Source: Brevibacillus laterosporus LMG 15441 (GTDB lineage: Bacteria; Bacillota; Bacilli; Brevibacillales; Brevibacillaceae). From it: a DNA stretch of 64,000 nt. The DNA lies in contig NZ_CP007806.1 in NCBI RefSeq assembly GCF_000219535.2, forward strand, positions 2,886,501 to 2,950,500. The letters run 5' to 3'. Below are positions 18,070-26,919 of the stretch, one piece after another. The notes beneath the pieces were generated by a model that ran no database searches, was not told the DNA's origin, and saw nothing but the letters and a program-made list of their open reading frames with translations. Position 1 is the first letter of the stretch, and each line of letters starts with the position of its first letter. The position numbers and the translations under genes were made by a program.

Positions 18070-19410
18070 CTATCTTCTGCCTTGTTGCTCTAATGCTTCT
18101 TGTAACTGATTTAATGATTGGGCTGATTCAGAAACTTTATGGGTTGAATTCCCTATCATCTCGACATCTTCAATGAATTGTGCCATTTTCGCAGTAGCTC
18201 GGTCAATCTCGGTTATACTTGTTTGCATGGAAATTACGATTTGATTAAGTGCTGCTTCGGTTTGATCTGACTCTTTTTGTCCCTTGTTTACTAGGAGTTG
18301 GATGTGACGGATGGAGGAGACTACTTCTTGCATAAATTGACTCGATTGGGCAATAAGTGAAGATACATCTTGAACGGATTGTCTAGTTTGTTCGGAAAGT
18401 TTACGTACCTCTTGTGAGACGACAGAAAAGCCACGTCCATGCTCTCCAGCTCTAGCTGCTTCAATCGCTGAATTTAACGCAAGTAGATTTGTCTGTTCTG
18501 CAATTTGTTGTACAAGATTTACAATTTTTTGAATTTCATTCGATGAGTGATTAAGCTTTTCAATCAACTCTTCCATATCATTCATACCATTATTGATATC
18601 TCGAATACGTGACTCCAATTCTTTCATTCGTTGCTGTCCTTCACTCGCTAATTGAAGGGTTTCTTTAGATTTGTCTGCACTATGCTGAACCGCTATATTC
18701 ATATCTTGGCCGCTAGAAATCAACTGTTCTACAGAAGTAGTGGTTTGCTGGCTTAATGAGGCAAGCATAAGGCTAATATCCGCCATTTTGGTTTGAATTT
18801 GCTCCCGTCCCCGATACTCCTGCTCGCGTCGCTTATTTTCTTTTTCATACGCTTCAATGACAACCTGCTGCTCAAAATTAAACATCTTTGAAATAACACT
18901 ACTTGCTTCTAATAATTGTTTTTTATCTAAAATTTGCTCAAAAATAATTCGCAATACATGCTCTTGAACATTTTGAAACGCTGCAATATACCATTTTGGT
19001 TCCAAACCAATACGTACATGTACCTCTGCCACTTTGAAACGCTTTTGTAAAAACACATCATCTATATGACCATCAAACATATCCATCAAATGTAATTCCA
19101 GACTTTTTGCGAGACGCTCTACTGTACTATGCTTGGTCAATATTTGCTTAAGGTGAGGGACACTGAGAATTGTTTTATAAAAGGTTTTGGCAATCTCATG
19201 GATATGCGTGGCAATCATTGGTTGCAATGCTTTCGCTATCTTTAAATCCTCTTGGCTTAGTCGAATCATATTCATCTGGGTTTCAATTTCAGAGTGCTTT
19301 ATATTCATGCTGACTTGGCTACTTGCAATCTGTTTTTTAAACATTTTTGTTTGTGGAGATTCTTCGATCTTTGTGCGAAACCAATTCGAAAACAAAAAGC
19401 TTTTTCCCAT
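18070..19410 (-). CDS. hemAT: globin-coupled chemotaxis transducer, HemAT-like aerotaxis sensor
   Basis: A 446-residue soluble sensor. Residues about 45-190 form a protoglobin domain. His131 in [11 protein letters not shown] is the expected proximal heme ligand. After a linker, residues about 210-440 are a methyl-accepting signalling coiled coil whose tip carries the invariant [21 protein letters not shown] and the following [15 protein letters not shown]. There are no membrane helices, so it is cytosolic like B. subtilis HemAT. It binds oxygen at heme and signals to CheA/CheW. Monocistronic; no che genes are in the window. Confidence 0.93.
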   Translation of the reverse strand: MGKSFLFSNWFRTKIEESPQTKMFKKQIASSQVSMNIKHSEIETQMNMIRLSQEDLKIAKALQPMIATHIHEIAKTFYKTILSVPHLKQILTKHSTVERLAKSLELHLMDMFDGHIDDVFLQKRFKVAEVHVRIGLEPKWYIAAFQNVQEHVLRIIFEQILDKKQLLEASSVISKMFNFEQQVVIEAYEKENKRREQEYRGREQIQTKMADISLMLASLSQQTTTSVEQLISSGQDMNIAVQHSADKSKETLQLASEGQQRMKELESRIRDINNGMNDMEELIEKLNHSSNEIQKIVNLVQQIAEQTNLLALNSAIEAARAGEHGRGFSVVSQEVRKLSEQTRQSVQDVSSLIAQSSQFMQEVVSSIRHIQLLVNKGQKESDQTEAALNQIVISMQTSITEIDRATAKMAQFIEDVEMIGNSTHKVSESAQSLNQLQEALEQQGRR

Positions 19411-19994
19411 ATTATGTTATCACCTTTGTTAATATATTTTTGATAAATAAATTAATCAATCACAAACCATCACAATTATACAAACCTTATACAACATTGT
19501 AAATCATTGACCAGTCCCTATTCGTTAAAAGCCTGTGAATTATTTTTGATAGGAAATATTTATTTGTTTTACAAATCTAAAAAGCCCCTATAGTTTCCTA
19601 CAGAAGTTTTATGTTAAGGAAGATATACATTGTATTTCGTACCATTTTTCCACACAAAAATGCCACTTGTTACTATGTCAAAAAAGGAACTGTTCCTGTA
19701 GATACATCCTATGTTTAGCCAATCGCTCAAAACATAGTGCTTTTCTCTGTCTTCCTCAGTTTCTGTCGCCACTTTTGCAACTACGCCACAAACAGGAACG
19801 TGCCGATTCGTTTATTCGATCACGACATAAATTAATTTTTAAATAATTGGTAAATCTAAAGGCAACATCCAATCGGAGGTTTTTTTATGGTAAACAATGT
19901 TGCTTTACTGTAATCATTGATAAAAAAGGAGATACACATGAGTATAATTAGTTTCTTTCTATCAAAAGGAGAACCATTTATGAACCTGTATTTT
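19411..19994. other. intergenic region with tandem ribosome-binding-site/mini-ORF units
   Basis: No gene of normal size. At the right end, on the plus strand, three good ribosome binding sites each precede a very short frame: CGGAGG with an eight-codon frame starting at about 19887, AAAAGGAG with a 20-codon frame at 19938-20000 (MSIISFFLSKGEPFMNLYFL), and, inside that, AAAAGGAG before MNLYFL. They run into the convergent phospholipase gene. They could be the 5' ends of lost genes or leader peptides. Confidence 0.35.
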
Positions 19995-21440
19995 CTATAA
20001 GTCCATATGTCTGACAAGTTTCTCTAGGAAAGGCAGCGCTTCTGACACCTTATTCAATTTAGGCATAGGCACGTTATAATACGAAGAAAGGCCTTTGATC
20101 ATCCCATATTGTAAATCATTTAAAGGAAGCTCAGAAGTAAATGTCTCAATGGCATAAATTGGCCCCAGCACAGGACAATCCTTTCTTGGCTCTTTTTTGG
20201 TTAATACTTGGCTAATATCAACAGCCGCTCTATCTCTATTTGTTAAGTTTCCTAACCCCCAACGGTTTGTAATCGTCTTAATAATAGAGGTATGGTCAAG
20301 TGGTACATCATGTTCCACGCCGCCTAGTATTCTCTTCGCTCGAAAAACAGTTCCCTTTTCAATATAGGGAGAAATAAGTAATGTACAAACTCGTACTCCC
20401 AAGCGGTCAAAGGTAAATCCTTTTTCTCCGTGCTTTTGGTTGATCGTGGGAGGAACAGCTTTTGGAGGAGCCACATGATCATAACACCCTCCGTGTTCGT
20501 CATACGTAACAATTAAGAGTGTTCGATCCCACCTCTTACCTTCTCTTACTGCCTGATAAACTTCCGATATAAGATTTTCCCCAAGTAAGACGTTATGAGG
20601 GGGATGCTGATCATTCGCATCTAGTAAAAACCTAGGTTCTATAAAAGAATACGATGGAAGCTTCCCTTCTTTCGCATCTTTTTTAAACTGCTTCATGTAC
20701 GAAAAATGACTTTTCCGATAACGTGAAAGCCTTGGAAAATGAATTAACAACGTTAAGGACACCATATCAAGCTTATCGTAATACACTCTCCATGTGAGAT
20801 CTTTCCTATTCTGTGCAAGTATACGATCAAAAATGGTCTCAGCATGATTTCCCAAGAGCCATTTTTCATAAGGAGTATTATTTACCCAACCACTAGAGGA
20901 AGCAGCATGTAGAAACGAGCGATTCGTCCACGTTTGGCTAGGAACAGAACAAAACCATTGGTCACAAATCGCAAATTCGTTAGCAAGTCTGCTTAACACG
21001 GGTAACATCGTAGGAGTGTATCCCGCCATCACCTGACGATATAGTCTTTCATCTACTGGCTTGTTTTTTTCGCGTAGTACATGAATATAGTCCGTAACAA
21101 AACCGTCCATTGTCGCTGATTGTGGTAAAGATGCAGTCTTAGAAGATAATGGTTTGCCATAAATCTGGAAGAAAACATGTTCAAAACTTTCCCCTGGATC
21201 TATCTCAGGGGTAGTAAATGAGCCGGCTTTTCCCACCGGTACCTTTTTGTGATCTGCCCCTGTTTCTCCAACTGAAATCGGATTAGATAGATTTTTCCCA
21301 GCCAGTCCTTCAAAGGGTTGATTTCGAGGTACTTTATTAAAGGGAGCTGGATTTTGAGGATCATATAGTCTTCCAGCCATGGAATCAAAAGAACGATTTT
21401 CCAACATCAGTACCACAATATGATCAATTTTACCCAACAT
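19995..21440 (-). CDS. phospholipase C/acid phosphatase-type phosphoesterase
   Basis: A 481-residue member of the phosphoesterase family that includes non-hemolytic phospholipase C and AcpA. Metal/nucleophile motifs are visible: IDHIVVLMLENRSFD at the N-terminus, NRSFLHAASSSGW in the middle and the LIVTYDEHGGCYDHVAPP signature late in the protein. It would hydrolyse phosphodiesters or monoesters of lipids or small molecules. Unlike most relatives it has no Tat or Sec signal peptide: the coding sequence starts right at the catalytic strand, and upstream codons give no leader. It may be cytosolic, or the leader may be lost. Monocistronic. Confidence 0.85.
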   Translation of the reverse strand: MLGKIDHIVVLMLENRSFDSMAGRLYDPQNPAPFNKVPRNQPFEGLAGKNLSNPISVGETGADHKKVPVGKAGSFTTPEIDPGESFEHVFFQIYGKPLSSKTASLPQSATMDGFVTDYIHVLREKNKPVDERLYRQVMAGYTPTMLPVLSRLANEFAICDQWFCSVPSQTWTNRSFLHAASSSGWVNNTPYEKWLLGNHAETIFDRILAQNRKDLTWRVYYDKLDMVSLTLLIHFPRLSRYRKSHFSYMKQFKKDAKEGKLPSYSFIEPRFLLDANDQHPPHNVLLGENLISEVYQAVREGKRWDRTLLIVTYDEHGGCYDHVAPPKAVPPTINQKHGEKGFTFDRLGVRVCTLLISPYIEKGTVFRAKRILGGVEHDVPLDHTSIIKTITNRWGLGNLTNRDRAAVDISQVLTKKEPRKDCPVLGPIYAIETFTSELPLNDLQYGMIKGLSSYYNVPMPKLNKVSEALPFLEKLVRHMDL

Positions 21441-21841
21441 TTTTTATCCTCCCGAATTTAAAAGAATGGCAATAAAGTCACCATTCCTCCTTATTAGGAA
21501 AAACATTCCCTTTTTGCGGTCAGCTTAATACAATACAACCTAAACAACCTAATTGTTCCTTGATATGTTATAAAATTATTTATCGAAAAACAGACACACA
21601 GAAATCTAGTAGCTTGTTCCTGTAAAAAAGCTCATACGAATAGCAGTAGCACTTAAAATACTCTCTACAAAGTAGGTATTTGGAGCTAATATAAGGAGAT
21701 ATAGAAAGTCACGCAAATGCTCCTCAAAACTATACACATTTAGAAAATGCCGAAAATTGTATTGTTAAGTTGCATGATATGACAGAAACCTCTTAAAAAT
21801 GACTCAAAAAAACGAAACTATCCGTCTCCACGTTACCAAAT
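21441..21841. other. gene-free flank of the mosaic junction
   Basis: AT-rich sequence between the phospholipase gene and a row of gene fragments. No frame longer than a few tens of codons with a ribosome binding site was seen. The phospholipase promoter should be here (minus strand). The right part runs into the brnQ-like scrap. Confidence 0.35.
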
Positions 21842-21949
21842 TTTGGTGCTTTATTTGGTAAACCTGGCGTAATATTACTAGGTCTTGTATTTTCTTTGGC
21901 ATGCTTAACTACATCGGTTGGACTTATTACTTCATGCAGTCAATACTTT
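21842..21949 (+). pseudogene. fragment of a BrnQ branched-chain amino acid carrier
   Basis: About 36 codons read FGALFGKPGVILLGLVFSLA and then CLTTSVGLITSCSQYF. This is the conserved helix of LIVCS-family sodium-coupled carriers (BrnQ), in which CLTT…GL is highly typical. It has no start, and the frame runs into unrelated sequence at about 21950. This is a short relic from the middle of a gene of about 440 codons. Confidence 0.6.
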
Positions 21950-21951
21950 AC

Positions 21952-21996
21952 AACCCTGGATTAACTCCACATGGGTTACGGCATAGTTTTGCTTCC
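21952..21996 (+). pseudogene. fragment of a tyrosine recombinase
   Basis: Fifteen codons read NPGLTPHGLRHSFAS, matching box II of phage-type integrases (TPHxLRHTFAS, with the catalytic HxxR). The preceding base belongs to the brnQ-like relic and the following bases to the minus-strand YcaO frame. It is too short to be functional. Because the motif is so characteristic, chance is unlikely but cannot be excluded. Confidence 0.5.
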
Positions 21997-22652
21997 AAGT
22001 TCCATCTCATCAAATTCAATGTGTGGCAAAGGGAGCTGTTGGAGCCAAGTCAGTGAAATAGCGTCTCGTTCTATCACTTCACAAATGGCACTGATTAATG
22101 CTTCCTCGATAGATACATGGGCAGCACACCATGTAGAAATCGGTAGCCAGAACCTCTCTCCCATGCTTTCTGCAGAAAGGTGAAGGTATGTCATAATGGC
22201 AGGAACCCATACCTCTCTTTGATCCAGTAAAGAGATTCCTTTCACCCATCGGATTGGAGCATCCGTCACAGGATTAATGACTCCACATTTTGGATGACGA
22301 AGCTCTGCATCCGAGCACACAGGCACTTTTCGCAGATCCAAGGCATCATCGCCTAGCTCATCCGCAGTTGCCCAAATGAATTGTCTTTCATCATATGTAC
22401 AACTGGAATAACATTCTAATCCTTCTGCCATCGAACGAATACGGCTTTCGGCCACGTCTCTAGAACCACCCGCTCCGTTCATTCCCCCGCTAATGGACCT
22501 TCCTTGCGTTGCACGTTTTATCTGAGCATGGGAATGGGAAATGTCACCTAATGAAGATAAATGAATGGGAAACTCTGGTTTTCCAGGGGATATAGGAAGA
22601 CGATCAACCCGACTAATCAATCCCACCATAGGCTGAACTAATTTTTCTAATA
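21997..22652 (-). pseudogene. truncated YcaO-domain cyclodehydratase fragment
   Basis: About 218 codons resemble the YcaO domain of azole-forming (TOMM) cyclodehydratases. The start resembles LVQPMVGLISRVDRLP, as in SagD-like proteins. The first ATP-binding region is GMNGAGGSRDVAESRIRSMA followed by EGLECYSS, and a second motif is ALISAICEVIERDA. The N-terminal part and the C-terminal third with the usual proline-rich end are missing. The frame is fused without interruption to a MalT-like gene at about 22650 and ends at a chance stop (21976) inside the recombinase scrap. No precursor peptide or partner enzyme gene is nearby. Confidence 0.7.
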
Positions 22653-24324
22653 CTTGGGCTTCATCTAGTTCATTGCACTTATACTTCATATCCGCCCAAT
22701 ATGTATACAAAGTCCCTAGATGTGGAGTCTCTTTGCAATACGCTGATCTCTCTTCAATTTCAATGAACCGAGATATAAAATCCATTACTTCTTTTAGTGA
22801 ATCATTTGGACTAGCCGTCACCTTTATCTCTCGATCATCGTATAATATACCTAAAAACTCAAAAGCACGTTGATCAAAACGCTCTATCTTCTCTTCTACT
22901 AATTGCAAAAATTTGTCTGCCTCTCCCTTGAACAGTGAAACTAATCCTCTGCATCCTAATAGTTGAAATTCGTACTCGTTTATATTTTCCCTTGAAAGTG
23001 TACACTTTATTGTTTGATAGTGCTCAGAGACATTCTCCAAATACTTATCTGCTTTCTGTACGCCTTCCTGTTCTATGATAAGAGACGTGCTGATGAGATG
23101 TAGACTCGACCTATCTAGTAGATACCTTTCTGGCAATTCCTTAATCCATCCAGCCAGTAAGTGATATCGGCCTTGATACAATAAAGGCATCAATTCCTCG
23201 ATAAGTCGGGACGCATCAAGAAAATGTTCTCCTGCTAGATATTATTCTACCGCTTCCTCAAAGGAATTGGACTTTTCCATCCACCTCCCTGCTACTTGAT
23301 AAATCTCAGAGGCCTTTTCTGGATACTTATACGCGAAATGATTTCTCAAAAATTCAGAGAATAACATGTGGAATCTATACCAGGAACGATTGTCATCAAG
23401 CGGAGTAATAAAGAGGTTCATTTTCTCTAGCTTTTCCAGAATACTTTGACTGTCTGAACGTCCCGTTATCGTATCACAGAGGCTACTGTTCATATTTTTC
23501 AATAAAGATGTTTGCAATAAAAACAATTGCAATTCATCGGGTAAAAGTTGAAACACTTCATTAAATAAGAAGTCAGAAATGTCTCGATGTAAGCCATTAA
23601 CTTGATGTATCCTTTTTGAAAAATCGATTTTCTCTGTCATTGAGAGAGCTATGAGATTCATTCCCCCAATTCAGCCTTCTGTTTTACTTACAAGAATCTC
23701 TATTTCCTGATCCGTTAAGTGAAGATTCGCACATTCATGAAAAAACACCCTAGTTTCTTCTTTTTTAAATTGCAAATCATGTACGCCTAGCTGTAAAATA
23801 TGACCTCTTGCCCGCCATTTCACTATTGGCAGCGGAGGCTCGGTTCTAGCTGTGATGAGTACGTGGACATGGTGAGGGAGATATTCTATCAGCCATGTAA
23901 GTGACTCCAAAATATCATTTCGATAAATCAAATGGAGGTCATCAAGAACAAATACCACTGTCTTTTTTACGAGCTGCATGTGCTCAATTAAAGTTTTGAT
24001 TAGTGAAAACGAATCTTGATATCCTTTATCTAAAATGTGAGAACATTTCTCAGTTACACCTGGAAGCACTACTTCCAATGACGCGATCAGATGGCTCCAA
24101 AAACGAATATATTCATTGTCTTGCGTATCTAACGAAAGCCATCCTACACACTTTAGATTTTCTTTAATCCACAAACCTACTGACGTCGTTTTTCCATAGC
24201 ATGCTGGTGCGACAATTAGTGTGATTGGGAGCGATAATGCTTGGTCCAATCTTCTAAAGAGCTCCTTTCGTGAAACGAAGGCCGATGTTGTTCTTGGTAC
24301 AAGTAGCTTAGTGCCAATTACCAT
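22653..24324 (-). pseudogene. MalT/LuxR-type STAND ATPase regulator, broken by two in-frame stops
   Basis: From ATG 24324 one reading frame encodes a MalT-like protein: KLLVPRTTSAFVSRKEL at the start, a Walker A-like APACYGKTTS, a Walker B-like VVFVLDDLHLI, the VLITARTEPPLP segment, then a helical and TPR-like region. A TGA at 23674-23676 replaces the tryptophan of the conserved SKTEGW motif, and a TAA near 23242 replaces a tyrosine in EEAVEYYLAGEH. The frame itself is never shifted. The C-terminal LuxR DNA-binding domain is absent; instead the TPR region (…KCNELDEA) runs straight into the YcaO fragment. No product of full function is expected. Confidence 0.75.
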
Positions 24325-24700
24325 TTTCTAACCCTCCATCCATTTGTAACTTAATAGGTGTCAACTTTAACAATTACCATCAATATTATATTTTAGTATA
24401 TTTATCCATTTATTCCCATATATAACAATCATATATATAAATCCTATACATTTGCTCTTGTTCTCCATACAGCAGTTACTTCTTCCTCCAAAATGAACGA
24501 TGCGGACGCACTTGTGGTCGTTGTCTAATCCTAAAACCGCTTCAATAATTTCAACGAGGCTTTGCCATTCCAATCCACTTGTTCTTTTACGCCAACCACG
24601 CCAAAATATTTAAAATATGATATGATTGATACTGCTTATAAAATTTAGCGAACATTATAATAATAATTTGCAACTATTTTCAAAAGAGGTGTCTGATTAA
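24325..24700. other. intergenic region
   Basis: Upstream region of two divergent broken genes. On the minus strand an open frame (about 24480-24600) reads LEWQSLVEIIEAVLGLDNDH and onward to VRIVHFGG. It looks protein-like, but has no start and no family I recognise, so it may be another relic. AAAAGAGGTG before ATG 24701 is the ribosome binding site of the next gene. Confidence 0.3.
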
Positions 24701-25322
24701 ATGAAATCCTTTCAACATACTATCGGATCTGAAGAAGAACTGCTTACAATGATTGGTACACCAAGTCCTCTAGCCAAAAACAAAGTTATTCCGTTCATAG
24801 ATGCGCATTGCCGTTCCTTCTTAGCGAAAGCACCTTTTCTCGTTTTATCTACAAGCAATAAAGAGGGGCTTTGTGACGCATCTCCACGTGGAGACCATCC
24901 TGGCTTTGTGCATGTACTAGATGACCACCATCTTCTCATACCTGAGCGCCCTGGCAATCGTCGAGTAGATTCACTGCGAAATATTTTATCTAATCCATAC
25001 GTAGGCTTACTTTTTTGTCATTCCAGGACTTGAAGAAACATTACGTATTAACGGAAAAGCCCAGATCATTGCAGATCAGGAGCTTCTCGAACCATTGCAA
25101 GTACAAAAACGAGTACCTCAATTGGGAATTGCGGTAGAGGTAATGGAATGCTTTGTTCATTGTGCTAAAGCTTTTAAACGTTCTGGCCTCTGGCAACCAA
25201 CTAGCTGGCTACCTAAGGAAAACCTACCCAAACCAGCGGTCATGTTGGCCGAGCATGCAAAATTTTCCCCGGAAGATGTAGCTGACTTATTACATGATAG
25301 CTACACCAAACGCTTATATTAA
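24701..25322 (+). pseudogene. FMN-binding pyridoxamine 5'-phosphate oxidase-like protein with one frameshift
   Basis: The split-barrel flavin family (PPOX, MSMEG_1061-like) is clear. FLAKAPFLVLSTSNKEGLCDASPRGD in the first part continues after a frame change as VIPGLEETLRINGKAQI and then the typical C-terminal CFVHCAKAFKRSGLW. The frame breaks at a run of six T at about 25010-25016; removing one T restores a single frame of about 207 codons. This is either a recent slippage mutation or a homopolymer error. Start: AAAAGAGGTG before ATG. If intact, it would be a flavin-dependent oxidoreductase of unknown substrate. Confidence 0.75.
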
Positions 25323-25365
25323 AACCTCGTGAAAAGAGCTGGTTTCATAACCCTTTTCCAACGTA

Positions 25366-25394
25366 ATAAGGCTGCCGGAATGTATCCGACAGCC
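25366..25394 (+). terminator. terminator after the PPOX-like gene
   Basis: AAGGCTGcCGGA pairs with TCCGaCAGCCTT around a short loop, followed by TTGGG. The stem is good; the T run is weak on the plus strand. Confidence 0.5.
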
Positions 25395-25459
25395 TTTGGG
25401 AGCTCACTTATTCACTTTTCTGCATTAGATTGTCCAATTCACATGCATGTAAGATACTC

Positions 25460-25702
25460 CTATGTTCCACTATTGTTGCTCTTGTTTTTCTTCGATTTCA
25501 TTTTCAATTTTTGCTTTACATCTTTATAGGTGGCATCATCCATTTTTTTCAATAGTTTATGATGTTCACTTACGTCCTGAATACCTGCCTCAACGGTTTG
25601 TGTGCGAAGATCTTTACGTACCAAAACCGTAGAGAACCAGAAGCCGATCATAGCCATCGATAATAAAACAGGTCCAGTAAAATATGAAATTTCATAAGAC
25701 AT
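25460..25702 (-). CDS. small single-helix membrane protein, function unknown
   Basis: An 80-residue protein. One membrane helix near the N-terminus (GPVLLSMAMIGFWFSTVLV) is followed by a charged cytosolic tail ending in a lysine-rich stretch. Start ATG is preceded by AAGGAGCGAAG at good spacing. No named family is recognised. Single gene between the PPOX remnant and the heme oxygenase-like gene. Confidence 0.55.
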   Translation of the reverse strand: MSYEISYFTGPVLLSMAMIGFWFSTVLVRKDLRTQTVEAGIQDVSEHHKLLKKMDDATYKDVKQKLKMKSKKNKSNNSGT

Positions 25703-26174
25703 GCTCTTCGCTCCTTCCTTGGTTTTGTGATCTCTCCCTCGCTGTTTTTTATTCTACTAGAAAAATAAAGAAATAATATGGAAAACTAATAGAAAAATCA
25801 TCACAATTTTATTATATTCTACCGCACAAAAAATCTCTTTCGTGTACGTAGCAAGTAGCTATTTCTTATACCTGAAAAAAGCTGATTGCTTCGCTAGATT
25901 CTGCTTTTTCAATGACGAACTACCCCTATTCGCCTAAAATCAATTTGACCTTTTGCTCGGTTTACTCTGATATTTTGCATACGATACGATGCGATGCGAT
26001 CTTTTTTCCGTTTCATCTGCTATGTGAATAATGGGAAATTAATCCTTTTATCTACTAATATGGTAGCATATCTGCCTATAAGTTTATAGCGATATACCTT
26101 AAGACTCACTTAATTTTTCCTAAAATTTACCTTAAATAGCATATTTAGGTTCAAATTCATAAGTTAAACAACAT
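25703..26174. other. gene-free AT-rich region
   Basis: No coding frame of interest. A small tandem repeat of a five-base unit (ACGAT, ACGAT, GCGAT, GCGAT) lies at 25983-26002. The terminator of the minus-strand heme oxygenase-like gene closes the region on the right. Confidence 0.4.
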
Positions 26175-26204
26175 GAAAAAAGACGCTATATGAGCGCCTC
26201 TTTT
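26175..26204 (-). terminator. terminator after the HmoA-like gene
   Basis: On the minus strand AGGCGCT pairs with AGCGTCT around CATAT and is followed by a run of six T. It lies 14 bases after the stop codon. Confidence 0.65.
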
Positions 26205-26217
26205 CAACACATCCTAA

Positions 26218-26547
26218 TTATGATTGTACGATGGCAGATTTACTAGACTTTACGTCATATACACCATGGGATGAACTTACGATATGATCTGGTTTTGGTT
26301 TCCCACGGCTTTGACGGTGTCCTTCCAGATGAGCTTCACTGGTTTCCCATCTTTTCCAAGCCGCTTCTGATTCCCAGCGAATTAACACGATAACTTCCTC
26401 ATCATGTCCCTTACGAGTTCGTTTTACTAGCACGCTTAAATCGATAAACCCCTCAATCTTTTCGATTTCGCCTTCCCCAGTAAAATGCTTCACGACTAAA
26501 TCTGAAGTACCCTCTTTTACAATAATCGTTTTTGTTTCGATAAACAT
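26218..26547 (-). CDS. hmoA: heme-degrading monooxygenase, HmoA-like (ABM domain)
   Basis: A 109-residue antibiotic biosynthesis monooxygenase-fold protein. The sequence MFIETKTIIVKEGTSDLVVK, IEGFIDLSVLVK and VIVLIRWESEAAWKRWETSEAH follows the HmoA/YetG pattern of Bacillus heme monooxygenases, including the Trp-rich helix and the following His. The family opens heme with oxygen and a reductant to release iron. The Fur box within its promoter supports an iron-starvation role. Monocistronic, with its own terminator. Confidence 0.85.
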   Translation of the reverse strand: MFIETKTIIVKEGTSDLVVKHFTGEGEIEKIEGFIDLSVLVKRTRKGHDEEVIVLIRWESEAAWKRWETSEAHLEGHRQSRGKPKPDHIVSSSHGVYDVKSSKSAIVQS

Positions 26548-26617
26548 AAACTAACACTCCCCTATTATGTATTGTAATAGCAGTTATTTCTATACTATTC
26601 AGACTCATTCTCTCTTC

Positions 26618-26647
26618 ATTTTAGTTGATAAAGATTATCATAGTCAA
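26618..26647 (-). promoter_or_regulatory. promoter of hmoA with embedded Fur box
   Basis: On the minus strand TTGACT (26642-26647) and TAAAAT (26618-26623) are 18 bases apart. The spacer holds a 15-base Fur box (26626-26640; plus strand TGATAAAGATTATCA), which differs from the 7-1-7 consensus by one base. Fur-iron would block the promoter directly. Confidence 0.75.
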
Positions 26648-26778
26648 TTGTTGAATCCTGTAAATTGTAAAACAGGCATATTAGGTTTTAGATTATTATC
26701 GAACAAATATAGGAGGACGTAAAAAAGCAAACAATCTCCGAGTATCTTGTTAACCTGCTATCGTATAAGCTCCGCACG

Positions 26779-26819
26779 AAAAAGCCGTTCTCTCCACACT
26801 GTAGTGAGAACGGCTTTTT
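26779..26819 (-). terminator. terminator after glyQS
   Basis: AAAAAGCCGTTCTC pairs perfectly with GAGAACGGCTTTTT. It ends in T on both strands, so it is bidirectional in form, and it serves the minus-strand glyQS transcript. Confidence 0.8.
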
Positions 26820-26919
26820 GTAGCAGTAAAAGCTTTGATGAAAGAAATGTTTTTTGAATAGAACTCAAGCCCTTACAGGCCATTTATCACTTATCATATG
26901 ATGCTACAATTGTACAAGC

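Larger units (their letters stand above)
26548..26919. other. intergenic region between glyQS and hmoA
   Basis: It contains the Fur-controlled hmoA promoter on the left and the glyQS terminator on the right. Nothing else is seen. Confidence 0.5.

Noticed and set aside
22650-24324. Stop codons in the MalT-like gene as recoded UGA/UAA
   Set aside because: One stop is TGA and the other TAA, with no SECIS-like element and truncated ends; ordinary nonsense mutations are simpler.
25983-26002. Tandem five-base repeats as a CRISPR or regulatory array
   Set aside because: Only four imperfect units with no spacers; a simple microsatellite.
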